The notes under the pieces were generated by a model. That model saw only the letters and a program-made list of their open reading frames with translations. It was not told the origin of the DNA and searched no databases. This document shows, one piece after another, positions 1-9,481 of a stretch of 64,000 nucleotides of DNA. Origin of the DNA: Cupriavidus campinensis (GTDB lineage Bacteria; Pseudomonadota; Gammaproteobacteria; Burkholderiales; Burkholderiaceae); the NCBI RefSeq assembly GCF_905397395.1, contig NZ_CAJPVH010000028.1:1-64000 (forward strand). The letters are read 5' to 3'. Every line of letters begins with the position of its first letter. Within the stretch, counting starts at the first letter, position 1. Position numbers and translations under genes: made by a program.

Positions 1-3000
1 GCCACCGGCCCCGGCGCCACCACCGCATCGGCCAGCTGCCGGCCCAGCGCGCGCAGCAGCGCCGGGTCCACGCGGGCTGCCCGGCCGGCCTGCGCGATAT
101 GCGCCATCAGCACCGGGTTGCCGCAGGTATTCGCCGTGCAGGAGAGCCCATCGCGCCGCACGGCATCCGCGTAGCGGCGCAGCAGTTCGGCCCGTTCCGC
201 GTCCGTGAATCGATAGCTGCCCTGCCGGTCTACTTCGAGCAGCCGCGCCAGAATGCCCTGCTGCGCGTGGGGATTGGCCTGCCGGAAGAAGGCGTCCATG
301 CCGAGACCGAGCTTGTCGGCCACGTAGACGTCATAGGTGCGCTGCCAGAACTCGCCCGGCATCTGCTCCGGCACGGTGGCCTGGAAGCCGTACAGATGCT
401 CGATCTCCTTGACCATCTCGCGCGCGCCGGCATAGCCCGAGCGCTGCATCGCGCCGATCCACTTCGGGTTCCATTGCCGCGCGTTCAACTCCGTGGCCAG
501 CCACGTGCGCACGTCCACGGTGTCCGTCTCGCCGGCGCGGCGCAGGTTGTGCAGCCAGAAGCGCGGCGCCTGCCCGCGCACCGCGCGCGTGGCGGCGGTC
601 AGGCTGCCGGCGTACTGGTAGGTGTCGTCGTTGTCCAGCGCGCCGTACAGCGTGCTGGTGCGCGAGAACAGCACCGCCTCGTTCGAGGCCAGATGGCTCG
701 CCAGCGCGTCCGGCGCGCTGGCACCCCAGCCTTCGGCCGAATAGGCGAAGTTCATGTAGCGCAGGTACTGCCGCGCGAGGGCATCCGGGCCGTCCTGCGC
801 ATCGCGGCTCTGCTCCACCATCTGCTGCACGCCGATGGCGTAGTTGCCGGGCTTGGCGGCGAACACGCGGGCACGGGCCAGCTTGCCGGCAGTGTCCAGG
901 TCGGTGCCCCGGGCGGCCAGCGCGGCGGCCACCATGCGGTCGTGGCGGCTGATGGCGTTGTCGCCGGCGGCGGCGGCGAGCCGCGCAGCCTTGTCGAGCA
1001 GCGCCACCTTGTCGCCAAACCCGTCGCGGTAGATGCCGGAAATGGTCAGCAGCACGTTCACGCGGGGCCGGCCCAATTCGGCATCGGGAATCAGCCGCAC
1101 GTCCTCCACGCCGCCGCGCGCGTTCCATACCGGCGCCACGCCCATCAGCCAGAGCGCCTCGGCCTCCATCGCGCCCTGATGCCGTTCCGTTTCGCCGTAC
1201 CAGAGCACCATCGACACCGACTCCGGCAGCCGCCCCGTTTCCTGCCGATAGCGCGCCAGCGTCTGCGCCGCCATGGTCTTGCCAAGCGCCCACGCCGCCG
1301 GCGTGGGGATCTTCGCGCCATCGAAGGCATGGAGGTTGCGGCCCGTGGGCAGGCCGTCGGGCGTGCGCACCGGGTCGCCAAGCGGCCCGGTCGGCAGATA
1401 GCGGCCCGCCAGCACGGTGACCAGGCCGTCCAGTTCGGCCCGGGGCGATGCGCGCAGATCGGCCAGCCATTGCCGGGCGAGTTGGAGCGCGGCCCGCACT
1501 GTAGGCGCCTGATCGTCCGCCAGCCCGACCAGCGGCGGCGCGCGGCCGGCCACCAGATCCTCGGCCCACGCGCGCACTTGGGCGTCATAGGCGGGGTTGC
1601 GGAGCTGGGACGAGAGCAGCAGCGCCAGCGCGTCCACCTGATCGGCCTCGGGCGGCATCTCGCCGAGCGCGTGGATGCCCAGCGGCATCGGCTCGGCCTC
1701 CACCTTGTGCAGGAAGGCGTGCAGGATCGGCTCGATCTGCGCCCACGGTGCGTTGGCGTCGAGACCCAGTTGCTGGTCGAGCTTCAGCGCGCGCATCTGG
1801 GCGATGGCCTGCTGCCGGTACTGCGCCGATAGCTCGGGCGAGCTGTCGCGCGTGGCCTCGGCCTGCTCGATGGCTTCGTCCAGCTGCGCCAGCACCGGCG
1901 GCTGGCCGGCGCTGGCCAGCAGCGGCGCCAGATGGCTCACCAGCACGGCAGCGCTGCGGCGCTTGGCCTGGATCGCCTCGCCGCCGCCGTCCTGGATGTA
2001 GACGTAGGCGTTGGGCAGGTCGCCGAGCAGCACTTCGGCGCTATCGTCGCCAGCCTGCCCCACCTGCTTGCCGGGCAGCCACTCCAGCGTGCCGTGCCGG
2101 CCCACGTGCACCATGGCATCGGCGCCGAAGGCATGGCGGTACCAGAGATAGGCCGCGAGGTAGGAATGCGGCGGCGGCGTGATGGTGTCGTGCGAGGTGT
2201 CCATCGCGCGCGCGAAGGTCGAGCGCAGCGGCTGGGGGCCGACGAAGACATTGCCGAAGCGCAGGCCCGGGATCACGAAGGCGGGCTCGCCCTGCGCGTC
2301 GCGCGCCAGCATCAGCGGGTTGCGCTCGGGCGGTCCCCACGCTTGCGTCACGGCGGCGCGGAAGGCCGGCGGCAGCGTCTCGAACCAGCGCCGGTACTGC
2401 GCCAGCGGCAGCAGCGTGACGTGGCCGCCGCGCACCATGCGCGCCAGCTCGCCGGGCGACCACGTTTCGATATTGCGCCCGTTCGCCTCGAGCAGCGCGG
2501 TCAGCGTGGGCGTGTCGGGCAGGTCATCGCCCGTTTGGTAACCCGCCGCGCGCAGCCGCTGCAGGATCTGCGTGAGCGACGGCAGCGTGGCCAGATAGCT
2601 GGCGCCGAGATTGCCGCGCCCGGGCGGGTTGTTGTAGTAGAGCACCGCCACGTGCTTGCTGGCGGGCGGCTTGTCCTGCAGCGCGATCCAGCGGCGCACG
2701 CGCGCCACGATGGCGGCCACGCGCTCCGGTACCGCCGTGCTGCGCTGGCTCCCCTCCCCGCCTTCCTGCGTGGCGAACAGGATCGGCTCGGTCGCCCCGC
2801 TGCGCTCGGGCGCGGTCAGCAACAGCGGCAGCCGCTCTCCGGCGATGCCGCGCACATCGGCACGCCAGCCGGCTTCGCTGTCGCGCGTGGCGATCAGGTT
2901 GATCGTGTGCAGGCCGTGCCGCGCCAGCCAGTCCTTGTCCTCGGTGCGCGGAATGGTCAGGTTCAACGCCAGCAGCGCGCGCAGCGGCGTGGTGCCATCC

Positions 3001-3815
3001 TGCGTGACCAGCGCATCGAGCCCCGAGAGCGGCCAGCCGAACACCGGCACCGCGCCTACGCCCTGGCGCTCCAGCGCAGCGATCAGGGCGTCGATATGGG
3101 CGAGGTCGCGCTGGCGGTAGTGGGTGGCGTAGAAGGCGATGCCGACCAGCGGCGCCCCATCGGCAACGATGCCGGCCTGCCGATACCACTTGAGGTAATC
3201 CTGCAGCGACGCGAACGGCTGTGCTGCGCGCGGATGGTAGATGCCGGCGGCGGGCGCAGGGCGTACGGCGGGCACCGCGATCACGTCCTGCGCCGGCAGG
3301 CCCTGCATGCGCTGCCGCGCCGCCACGGCAAGGGCGAGGAAGGCGGCGAGGTTGTCCACGCCACCGGCCTCCCAATAGGGCTGCGCAGCATCGGCGGCAT
3401 CACGCTTGGCTGCGCCCGGGCCCCACGCCGCCTCGACGCTCTCCGCCGGCGCCCCGAAGACCAGCACGCCGCGTGCGGCGGCCTGGCGCACGCCGGGCGC
3501 CATCGCGCGCAGCACCGTGGCCGGGGCGAATCGTGCATAGATGACATCGGCCTGCGCGAGCATTGCCGCGTCCGGTGCCTCGGTGCGGAACGTGAAGGTG
3601 GCCACCGCCTCGCCGTGCGTGGCGCGGAACGCGGCCTCGGCGGCAGGCAGCAGGTGCGCGTTGGAGGTGACGACGAGCACGCGCACCGGCGCGGCGGCCA
3701 TCGCCGACGGCAGCAGCCACAGGGCGCAGATCAGGCAGCACAGCAGCGCAAGCCATGGACGCAGGCGACTGGCGAAGGCAGGATGGGGAATCACTCGGCG
3801 GGGGCAGGATGGCAT
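1..3815 (-). CDS. CobN-like chelatase large subunit with N-terminal signal segment (partial, C-terminus off left edge)
   Basis: About 1270 codons are visible before the left edge cuts the gene. The reading frame carries CobN/BchH family hallmarks, including VGRHGTLEWLPGK near residue 570 and a preceding stretch ending in MVHV. CobN is the large subunit of aerobic cobaltochelatase, and related proteins act on other tetrapyrroles. Unlike cytoplasmic CobN, this protein starts with a basic segment followed by a long hydrophobic stretch (about residues 18-41) and AMAAAP, which looks like a signal peptide or membrane anchor. The start ATG at 3815 gives this signal; an in-frame ATG at 3836 is possible. 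I infer an exported or membrane-anchored chelatase or dechelatase, similar in layout to HmuS-type proteins, rather than the B12-biosynthetic enzyme. Neighbours to the left are unknown. Family assignment is strong; the specific function is open. Confidence 0.85.
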   Translation of the reverse strand, partial: MPSCPRRVIPHPAFASRLRPWLALLCCLICALWLLPSAMAAAPVRVLVVTSNAHLLPAAEAAFRATHGEAVATFTFRTEAPDAAMLAQADVIYARFAPATVLRAMAPGVRQAAARGVLVFGAPAESVEAAWGPGAAKRDAADAAQPYWEAGGVDNLAAFLALAVAARQRMQGLPAQDVIAVPAVRPAPAAGIYHPRAAQPFASLQDYLKWYRQAGIVADGAPLVGIAFYATHYRQRDLAHIDALIAALERQGVGAVPVFGWPLSGLDALVTQDGTTPLRALLALNLTIPRTEDKDWLARHGLHTINLIATRDSEAGWRADVRGIAGERLPLLLTAPERSGATEPILFATQEGGEGSQRSTAVPERVAAIVARVRRWIALQDKPPASKHVAVLYYNNPPGRGNLGASYLATLPSLTQILQRLRAAGYQTGDDLPDTPTLTALLEANGRNIETWSPGELARMVRGGHVTLLPLAQYRRWFETLPPAFRAAVTQAWGPPERNPLMLARDAQGEPAFVIPGLRFGNVFVGPQPLRSTFARAMDTSHDTITPPPHSYLAAYLWYRHAFGADAMVHVGRHGTLEWLPGKQVGQAGDDSAEVLLGDLPNAYVYIQDGGGEAIQAKRRSAAVLVSHLAPLLASAGQPPVLAQLDEAIEQAEATRDSSPELSAQYRQQAIAQMRALKLDQQLGLDANAPWAQIEPILHAFLHKVEAEPMPLGIHALGEMPPEADQVDALALLLSSQLRNPAYDAQVRAWAEDLVAGRAPPLVGLADDQAPTVRAALQLARQWLADLRASPRAELDGLVTVLAGRYLPTGPLGDPVRTPDGLPTGRNLHAFDGAKIPTPAAWALGKTMAAQTLARYRQETGRLPESVSMVLWYGETERHQGAMEAEALWLMGVAPVWNARGGVEDVRLIPDAELGRPRVNVLLTISGIYRDGFGDKVALLDKAARLAAAAGDNAISRHDRMVAAALAARGTDLDTAGKLARARVFAAKPGNYAIGVQQMVEQSRDAQDGPDALARQYLRYMNFAYSAEGWGASAPDALASHLASNEAVLFSRTSTLYGALDNDDTYQYAGSLTAATRAVRGQAPRFWLHNLRRAGETDTVDVRTWLATELNARQWNPKWIGAMQRSGYAGAREMVKEIEHLYGFQATVPEQMPGEFWQRTYDVYVADKLGLGMDAFFRQANPHAQQGILARLLEVDRQGSYRFTDAERAELLRRYADAVRRDGLSCTANTCGNPVLMAHIAQAGRAARVDPALLRALGRQLADAVVAPGPV

Positions 3816-3836
3816 GGCGGGCAGCACACCGCACAT

Positions 3837-4278
3837 CGCGGAAGCGGCTGGCTCGGCATTTTACCCGGAGGGGACGCGTCGGCGGCACGCCTTTCGTACG
3901 GATGTTTGATGCGTGCAGATCACCCGCTGTTGCGCGCCATCCACGCAGGTGTTGTTTTTTTCGTGGGATGGGCGCCTGAAAGCGGGTTGGCAAATTTGAC
4001 CACGACAGGCAATTACGTCACAAAGCCGCAGGTAGTAATCACAAAGTATGGCGTCCGAATCGCCCCGGATATTGCCTGCACGGCCCGGAATCCCGGGGCG
4101 GGAGGCCAATGGGCGAACAATCTACGCATCCGTGCAAGTGGCGGCAATCATCCTTGTGGGCGACGCCACATGCATTGTGGTGACCCATCGTGTACCTCGC
4201 GGCGGATCGACTATATTTGACCCATGGCGCGCACATCCCGAATCACCCAGCCGTAAGACAGCCCTGGAGGTAACTGCC
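3837..4278. other. intergenic region between divergent cobN-like gene and small unknown gene
   Basis: This 442-base gap separates two divergent genes and must hold promoters for both. It is less GC-rich than its surroundings, with a T-run near 3954-3961 and a TATATT near 4212-4217 that could be a -10 for the plus-strand gene, although no convincing -35 is visible. I looked for a cobalamin riboswitch on the strand leading into the chelatase and saw no recognisable B12 box. No credible coding sequence is present. Confidence 0.4.
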
Positions 4279-4590
4279 ATGCGTTCGCTTGCCAACTTGT
4301 TCAGTCCGCCGACGCCAGAGAAGATCGCCGAGAAGGAACTGCAAGACATGAGGCTGACGCTTTTTCAGGCAGAGCGTCGCCTGCTGGAAGCGCAGATGCA
4401 AGTCGATTACTACCGCAACATGATCGCGTTCCTCGAAGAAGTGGGCGCGACCGGTGTCGAAGGCGTGGCGGACCGTCGCCATGCGGCCATGTCGCCGACA
4501 CCCGGGGCGCCCGCCCTGCCGCCGGCCTCGCAGCCCGCGCGCGTGGCGCCGGGCCTGACCACCGTACCTATCGTACCCTCGGCCGCCTGA
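4279..4590 (+). CDS. small unknown protein with predicted coiled coil
   Basis: This encodes 103 residues. The ATG at 4279 is preceded by a good ribosome-binding site (GGAGG at 4266-4270), which decides the start over longer in-frame extensions. Residues about 13-55 are charged and helical with heptad-like leucines (EKELQDMRLTLFQAERRLLE), suggesting a coiled coil. The C-terminal half is low-complexity and rich in Pro and Ala. There is no signal peptide or membrane segment. It stands alone between a divergent gene and the esterase downstream. I do not recognise the family and assign no function. Confidence 0.65.
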   Translation: MRSLANLFSPPTPEKIAEKELQDMRLTLFQAERRLLEAQMQVDYYRNMIAFLEEVGATGVEGVADRRHAAMSPTPGAPALPPASQPARVAPGLTTVPIVPSAA

Positions 4591-4708
4591 CCGATCCTTC
4601 GCCCGGCCGGCATGCCCGGCTGTGCGATACTCGCCGCGTTCGATGCCATGCCGCCCCCGCACCGGGGCGGCATGCGCACGTCTGCACCAGACTTCAAGGA
4701 ACCGGCCC

Positions 4709-5380
4709 ATGAGCACCCTTCTCCCCGCGATTGACCTCGAGACCGCGCCAAACCCCACGCACAGCGTGATCTGGATGCACGGCCTTGGCGCCGATGGCAA
4801 CGATTTCGTCCCCGTCGTGCCCGAGCTGGGCTTGCCCGCCACGCTGGCGGTGCGCTTCATCTTCCCGCACGCGCCGGCGATTCCCGTCACCTGCAACAAC
4901 GGCTACGTCATGCCGGCCTGGTACGACATCTATTCGCTCGACGAAGCCGGCCGGCGTGCCGACGAGGCGGGCATCCGTGCCTCGCGCGAGGCCATCCGGG
5001 CGCTGATCGCGCGTGAGAACGGGCGCGGCGTGCCGACCAGCCGCATCGTGCTGGCCGGGTTCTCGCAGGGCGGCGCCATCGCCTACACCACGGCGCTGAC
5101 GCACCCGGAGACGCTGGCCGGGGTGATTGCGCTCTCCACCTACATCCCCGCGCCGGACCTGATCGCGGCCGAGGCCACGCCCGCCAATGCCGCCACGCCG
5201 GTCTTCGCCGCGCACGGCACCGAGGACGACGTGGTGCCGTTGGGCCTGGGCACGCGCGCCCGGGACTTCCTCGCCGCGCGGGAGCAGCCGGTGGCCTGGC
5301 ACACGTATCGCATGCCGCACTCGGTCTGCCTGGAAGAGATTGCCGATATCGGCCAGTGGCTGCGCGAGCGGCTGGCATGA
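4709..5380 (+). CDS. alpha/beta-hydrolase, phospholipase/carboxylesterase family
   Basis: This 223-residue protein is a cytoplasmic serine esterase of the phospholipase/carboxylesterase (Abhydrolase_2) family, which hydrolyses short acyl esters. The nucleophile elbow GFSQG, the acid in HGTEDDVVP and the histidine in MPHSVCLEEI form the catalytic triad in the expected order. The oxyanion-side motif WMHGLGADGNDF near residue 23 is also typical. Length matches the family. The start ATG has AAGGA about 8 bases upstream. The stop codon overlaps the next gene's ATG (ATGA), so the two are probably co-transcribed and translationally coupled. The physiological substrate cannot be read from the sequence. 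Confidence 0.9.
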   Translation: MSTLLPAIDLETAPNPTHSVIWMHGLGADGNDFVPVVPELGLPATLAVRFIFPHAPAIPVTCNNGYVMPAWYDIYSLDEAGRRADEAGIRASREAIRALIARENGRGVPTSRIVLAGFSQGGAIAYTTALTHPETLAGVIALSTYIPAPDLIAAEATPANAATPVFAAHGTEDDVVPLGLGTRARDFLAAREQPVAWHTYRMPHSVCLEEIADIGQWLRERLA

Positions 5381-5748
5381 TCCCCACCACGCCCCCGCCC
5401 CGCATCGACTTCAACACCCGCAAGGCGCTGCTGTTTGCGCTGACGGCCGAGCGGCTGGCAGCGTTCTACGAACACGGCAAATGGATGACCGACGCGCAGG
5501 GCGCCACGCTGGCCGGGATGTGGCTGTCGCGCTCCAAGCTGCAACTGGCGCTGTCGGAGCGGCGGCTGCTCTCGGAGCTGAGCGACCAGTTCGCGCGCCA
5601 GTTGTCCGAATCGCTCTCGCGCGAGGCCGGCCTGTACGCGGCGCACGAGATGATGGAAGCGCTCGACCCGAACTACCAGTCCGCCTTCGCCCACGACATG
5701 CTGGACGAATGCGAACGGCTGCTCCATGAGAACGGCGTGACCGAGTGA
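5377..5748 (+). CDS. unknown helical protein translationally coupled to esterase
   Basis: This encodes 123 residues starting at the ATG that overlaps the esterase stop codon. The protein is mostly helical with many charged and leucine residues and no signal peptide or membrane segment. The run ERRLLSELSDQFARQLSESL may be an amphipathic helix. It ends 11 bases before the convergent efflux-pump gene. The overlap and shared strand support an operon with the esterase. I do not recognise a domain. Confidence 0.7.
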   Translation: MIPTTPPPRIDFNTRKALLFALTAERLAAFYEHGKWMTDAQGATLAGMWLSRSKLQLALSERRLLSELSDQFARQLSESLSREAGLYAAHEMMEALDPNYQSAFAHDMLDECERLLHENGVTE

Positions 5749-5758
5749 CGGAGATGGC

Positions 5759-7165
5759 TCAGACCGCGCGGCGCACGGGATTGAGCGCCTCGCCGTCCAG
5801 CCGCCGGAACACGAAGGCCGACAGCAGCGTGATGATGCCCACCGCCAGGAAGGCCAGCCGATAGGCGGGCGCGGCCACGCCCAGTTCGTTCGAGAACAGG
5901 CTGACGAGCCCGCCGCCAATCGTCACCCCCAGGCCGATGGCCAGCATCTGCACCATCGAGAACAGGCTGTTGCCGCTGCCGGCGTCCTCGCGCGAGAGCC
6001 CCTTCAGCGTCACGCTGTTCATCGCCGCGAACTGCATCGAATTCGAAGCGCCGAAGGTGGCCAGTTGCAGGATCGACACGGCCAGCGGCCAGCCCGGGGA
6101 CATCGCCGCGAACGAGGCAATCGAGGCCCCCACGATCAGCGTGTTCACCAGCAGGAAGTTGTCGTAGCCGTAGCGGTTGACCAGCGGCACGATCCAGCGC
6201 TTGGACACCGCCCCGGCCACCGCCACCGGCAGCAGCATCAGGCCCGAATGGAACGGGGAATAGCCCAGCTGCAACTGCATCAGCAGCGGCAGCAGGAACG
6301 GCACCGCGCCGGAACCGATGCGGCAGACCAGATTGCCCACCAGCCCCACGCTGAAGTTCGGCTCGCGGAACAGCGCCAGCCGGAACAGCGGCGTCGCATG
6401 CCGCCGTGCATGGGGGATATAGAGCAGCGCGGCGACGATGCTGACGGCGGCCAGCACCAGGCTCCACAGCAGCGCGTGGGAGGCGCCGTGCGGTACGTCC
6501 AGCGCCAGCGAGAACGCCACCATGCACAGCGACAGCAGCCCGCAGCCCACCCAGTCGAACGGCGGCGCCACGCCGGCCTCCCCCGCCGGCAGGTAGCGGC
6601 GTACCGCCAGCAGGCCAACCAGCCCCACTGGCACGTTGATCAGGAAGATCCAGTGCCAGGACGCGCTCTGCACCAGCCAGCCGCCCAGCACCGGCCCGAA
6701 GATCGGCCCCACCTGCCCGGCAATCGACACGAACGCCAGCGCCGCGATGTACTGCTCGCCCGGGATATTGCGCAGCACGGCCAGCCGGCCGATCGGCAGC
6801 AGCATCGACCCGCCCACGCCCTGCAGCACCCGCGCAATCACCAGTTGCGTGAGCGTATGGGCCGTGGCGCAGTACACGGAGCCGAGCACGAAGATCAGGA
6901 TGGCGCAGAAATACACGCGCCGCGTGCCGAACTTGTCGGCCAGCCAGCCGGAGGCCGGGGTCAGCATCGCCATGGTCAGCGTGTACGCCACCACCACCGG
7001 TTTCAGGTCCAGCGGCTTCTCGCCAAGGCTGTGCGCCATCGAGGGCAGCGCGGTGTTGACGATGGTGGTGTCCAGCGTCTGCATGAAGAAGCCGGCGAAG
7101 ACGATCCACAGCATGGCCTTCTGCGAGGCGACGGCTGGGCTGGCGGGGGCTGGAGCGGTGGTCAT
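5759..7165 (-). CDS. MFS drug efflux transporter, DHA2 (EmrB/QacA) family
   Basis: This 468-residue inner-membrane protein has about 14 hydrophobic segments, the layout of the 14-helix drug:H+ antiporter family. The early motif FMQTLDTTIVNTALPSMA is the DHA2 signature in helix 1, and LADKFGTRRVY matches the loop 2-3 MFS motif. The start at 7165 gives MTTAPAP directly before the first helix; a GTG/ATG extension to 7207 adds a non-conserved stretch. It is transcribed divergently from a LysR regulator across a 129-base gap, a classic regulator/efflux pair. EmrB-type pumps export hydrophobic toxic compounds; the substrate here is unknown. Confidence 0.92.
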   Translation of the reverse strand: MTTAPAPASPAVASQKAMLWIVFAGFFMQTLDTTIVNTALPSMAHSLGEKPLDLKPVVVAYTLTMAMLTPASGWLADKFGTRRVYFCAILIFVLGSVYCATAHTLTQLVIARVLQGVGGSMLLPIGRLAVLRNIPGEQYIAALAFVSIAGQVGPIFGPVLGGWLVQSASWHWIFLINVPVGLVGLLAVRRYLPAGEAGVAPPFDWVGCGLLSLCMVAFSLALDVPHGASHALLWSLVLAAVSIVAALLYIPHARRHATPLFRLALFREPNFSVGLVGNLVCRIGSGAVPFLLPLLMQLQLGYSPFHSGLMLLPVAVAGAVSKRWIVPLVNRYGYDNFLLVNTLIVGASIASFAAMSPGWPLAVSILQLATFGASNSMQFAAMNSVTLKGLSREDAGSGNSLFSMVQMLAIGLGVTIGGGLVSLFSNELGVAAPAYRLAFLAVGIITLLSAFVFRRLDGEALNPVRRAV

Positions 7166-7213
7166 GGGAATTCTTTGGAATCCCTGGTCGGCAGTGGCCA
7201 GGAACAATGGACC

Positions 7214-7238
7214 CTATGGTAAACACCGGGATAGCCAT
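7214..7238. promoter_or_regulatory. putative LysR operator between divergent efflux and lysR genes
   Basis: Two nested inverted repeats lie in the 129-base divergent gap: CTAT (7214-7217) pairs with ATAG (7231-7234), and ATGG (7216-7219) pairs with CCAT (7235-7238). Interrupted dyads of this size are typical of LysR-type regulator sites. The position fits control of both genes. The assignment rests on position and symmetry only. Confidence 0.35.
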
Positions 7239-7294
7239 CGGGAACCCCTCTGGCGTTATTGACTGCTATCGAAAAATCCGATGACAATGGGCCG

Positions 7295-8152
7295 ATGCTC
7301 AATCCCGTCTGGATCCAGACCTTCGCCACCGTGGCGACGGCGCGCAGTTTCACCGATGCCGGCCGGCAGCTCGGCCTCTCGCAATCGTCGGTCAGCGACC
7401 ATATCCGCCGGCTCGAAGACAGCGTGGGCCGGCGCCTGTTTATCCGCGACACCCACTCCCTGCGCCTGACCGCCGATGGCGAGGCGCTGCTCGTGCACGC
7501 CCGGCTGATCCTGGAGGCGCTGGCGCGCGCCGAATCCCAGTTCAGCGCGCCCCGGCTGCAGGGCCGTGTGCGGCTGGGCACCTCGGACGACCTCGCGCAG
7601 GGCCCGCTGCCCAATGTGCTGGCGGCGTTCCGTGACACCCATCCCGATGTCGAACTCGAAATCACCATCGGCATGACCGGCAAGCTCTATGAACTGGTCG
7701 ATGCCGGCATGCTGGATCTGATGATCGGCAAGCGGCGCGAAGGCGACCGGCGCGGCGTCTCGCTGTTCCGGGGGCCGCTGGAATGGCTGGCGCGGCCGGG
7801 CACGGTGATCGACGTGCGCCAGCCGCTGCCGCTGATCCTGGTGAACGAGCCCAGCGTCACGCGCTCGATTGTGCTCGCCACGCTGGCCAAGGCCGGCTGG
7901 CCGTGGCGGGTGGTCTGCGCCAGCAGCAGCCATTCGGGCTGCATCGCGGCGGCGCGCGGCGGGCTCGGCATTACCGTCCGGGCGCAGGCCCTGGCGGGGC
8001 GCGGGCTGGTGCCGCCGGTCAACAGCCAGGAGTTGCCGGCGCTGCCGGAGGTGGAGTTCATCTCGCTGGCGGCCGGCCGGTTGTCCGAGCCGGCCGAGAC
8101 GCTGCTGACGCTGCTGCGCAAGAGTGATCTGCGCGCATCGCGCACGGATTGA
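7295..8152 (+). CDS. LysR-family transcriptional regulator
   Basis: This encodes 285 residues. The N-terminal winged helix-turn-helix is clear (FATVATARSFTDAGRQLGLS then SSVSDHIRRLEDSVGRRLF), followed by a LysR substrate-binding domain. The ATG at 7295 places MLNPVWIQTF directly before the HTH, as usual for this family; an upstream TTG at 7259 would add 12 unconserved residues. It is divergent from the DHA2 efflux pump and most likely controls it. The effector is unknown. Confidence 0.9.
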   Translation: MLNPVWIQTFATVATARSFTDAGRQLGLSQSSVSDHIRRLEDSVGRRLFIRDTHSLRLTADGEALLVHARLILEALARAESQFSAPRLQGRVRLGTSDDLAQGPLPNVLAAFRDTHPDVELEITIGMTGKLYELVDAGMLDLMIGKRREGDRRGVSLFRGPLEWLARPGTVIDVRQPLPLILVNEPSVTRSIVLATLAKAGWPWRVVCASSSHSGCIAAARGGLGITVRAQALAGRGLVPPVNSQELPALPEVEFISLAAGRLSEPAETLLTLLRKSDLRASRTD

Positions 8153-8170
8153 TAGGCTTCGTCTGCGTAT

Positions 8171-9283
8171 TCAGCCGAGCGCGCGTAGCGCCTGATAGGC
8201 CGTGAGCAGGTGGTAGGGCGTGGTCGACGGCATTTCGGCGCGCACCACCTCGCCATCCGGCGCCACGCATTCGTGCCAGCCATCGGCATGGAGGAAACGG
8301 CTGCGGAAACGGTCGATCCACTGCTCCAGTTCGATCAGCGGCGCCGGGTCTTGCTCCACGGTGCCCTTCACAGCCAGCGCGCGGGCGAATTCGGTCTGGG
8401 CCCAGATCCGCTGGGTGCCGTCCTGCAGCGTGCCGTCCAGATCCAGCGCGGCACTGACGCCGAGTGTGTCATTGATCACACCATGGGCACGCGCGAAGTC
8501 GTACGCGCGGCGCAGCGAGGCCGGCAACGGCGTATTGGCGAACAGGGCCGGCGCCGTCATTACCAGCGAATACCACTCGAACTGATGCCCGGGCTCGATC
8601 CGGTTGCCGGGCGTGCCCTGCGGCTGCTCGGCCACGCAGCCATTGGCGGGATCGACGAAACGCTGCGCCACCGCCGCCGCCATCTCCGGCAGGCGGGCGG
8701 CGAACCAGGGGTCGCCGGTCACCTCGCTGGCGGCGAGGTAGGCTTCGGTCAGGTGCATGATCGGGTTCTGCAACACGCCCCCACCATTGACCGCGAAATT
8801 GGGCGACAAAGCCGCGTGATAGAGACCGTTTCCATCGCCAAATCGATGTTCGATCACATCCACGGTGCGGCGCATGGTCTCGAGCGCCGCCGCGCTGCCG
8901 CCGGCGCGATGGTAATGGGCGCAGGCGAAAACCACGAACGCGTGGGTGTAGAGGTCGCGCGTGGTATCACGCGGCGCGCCATCGGCATCGATGCTGTAGA
9001 TCCAGCCGCCCGTTCCGTCGCCGAAATAGTGCTGGAGCGAGGTGAACAGCGTATCGGCATGCGCGAGGTGGCCGGCGGTAGCGAAGACGTACAGCTGCCG
9101 CGCGCAGGCCATCGCCCGGAAACGCCTGTCTGGCAAGGGCTGGCTGGTGGCGCCGTCGAGAGCCTCGTGCGCCAGCCGGAGGTCTGCCCGCCAGCCGGGG
9201 CCGGTCCAGGCGGGCAGGATGGCCGTGTCGAAATGGGCGATCAGCGAGGCGATCCGTTCGGAAAGTGTCGGGGAGGCGAGCAT
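8171..9283 (-). CDS. AGE-family (N-acylglucosamine 2-epimerase-like) sugar isomerase/epimerase
   Basis: This 370-residue protein belongs to the AGE superfamily of (alpha/alpha)6-barrel enzymes that isomerise or epimerise aldoses such as mannose, glucose or N-acyl-hexosamines. Family features include the aromatic-rich YTHAFVVFACAHY, NPIMHLTEAYLAA in the middle and EPGHQFEWYSLVM followed later by RIWAQTEFARAL, which carry the conserved active-site histidines. Length is close to the family norm. I chose ATG 9283; an in-frame ATG at 9313 would add ten residues, and neither has a strong ribosome-binding site. The gene is convergent with the lysR gene. Substrate specificity is unresolved. Confidence 0.85.
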   Translation of the reverse strand: MLASPTLSERIASLIAHFDTAILPAWTGPGWRADLRLAHEALDGATSQPLPDRRFRAMACARQLYVFATAGHLAHADTLFTSLQHYFGDGTGGWIYSIDADGAPRDTTRDLYTHAFVVFACAHYHRAGGSAAALETMRRTVDVIEHRFGDGNGLYHAALSPNFAVNGGGVLQNPIMHLTEAYLAASEVTGDPWFAARLPEMAAAVAQRFVDPANGCVAEQPQGTPGNRIEPGHQFEWYSLVMTAPALFANTPLPASLRRAYDFARAHGVINDTLGVSAALDLDGTLQDGTQRIWAQTEFARALAVKGTVEQDPAPLIELEQWIDRFRSRFLHADGWHECVAPDGEVVRAEMPSTTPYHLLTAYQALRALG

Positions 9284-9481
9284 GGGGTGAGCGAAATACG
9301 GGCGCTGCCGCATTGCGCGGCCACTGCCCAGGCGACACAAGATACTGGAAATGGCAGGGCGGCGGAAGGCGCCGTGCGCCGCGCGCGCCGCTCGGCCGCA
9401 GATGACACTGGCAAAGCGGCCACGCGGTGCTATGTTGAAAGTCCACCACCGGTCGTAACCCTGCCCTCCGGGAGAACCGCC

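Noticed and set aside
99-1832. Long plus-strand frame opposite the CobN-like gene
   Set aside because: The minus-strand frame carries the CobN motifs, while the plus-strand translation has low-complexity Arg/His content and no start signal.
3837-4278. Possible cobalamin riboswitch upstream of the CobN-like gene
   Set aside because: I could not find the conserved B12-box or the core elements, only a partial GCCACTTG, so it is not supported.
9402-9436. ATGACA and TATGTT as a promoter for the gene at 9482
   Set aside because: The spacer is 23 bases, too long for a sigma-70 promoter.
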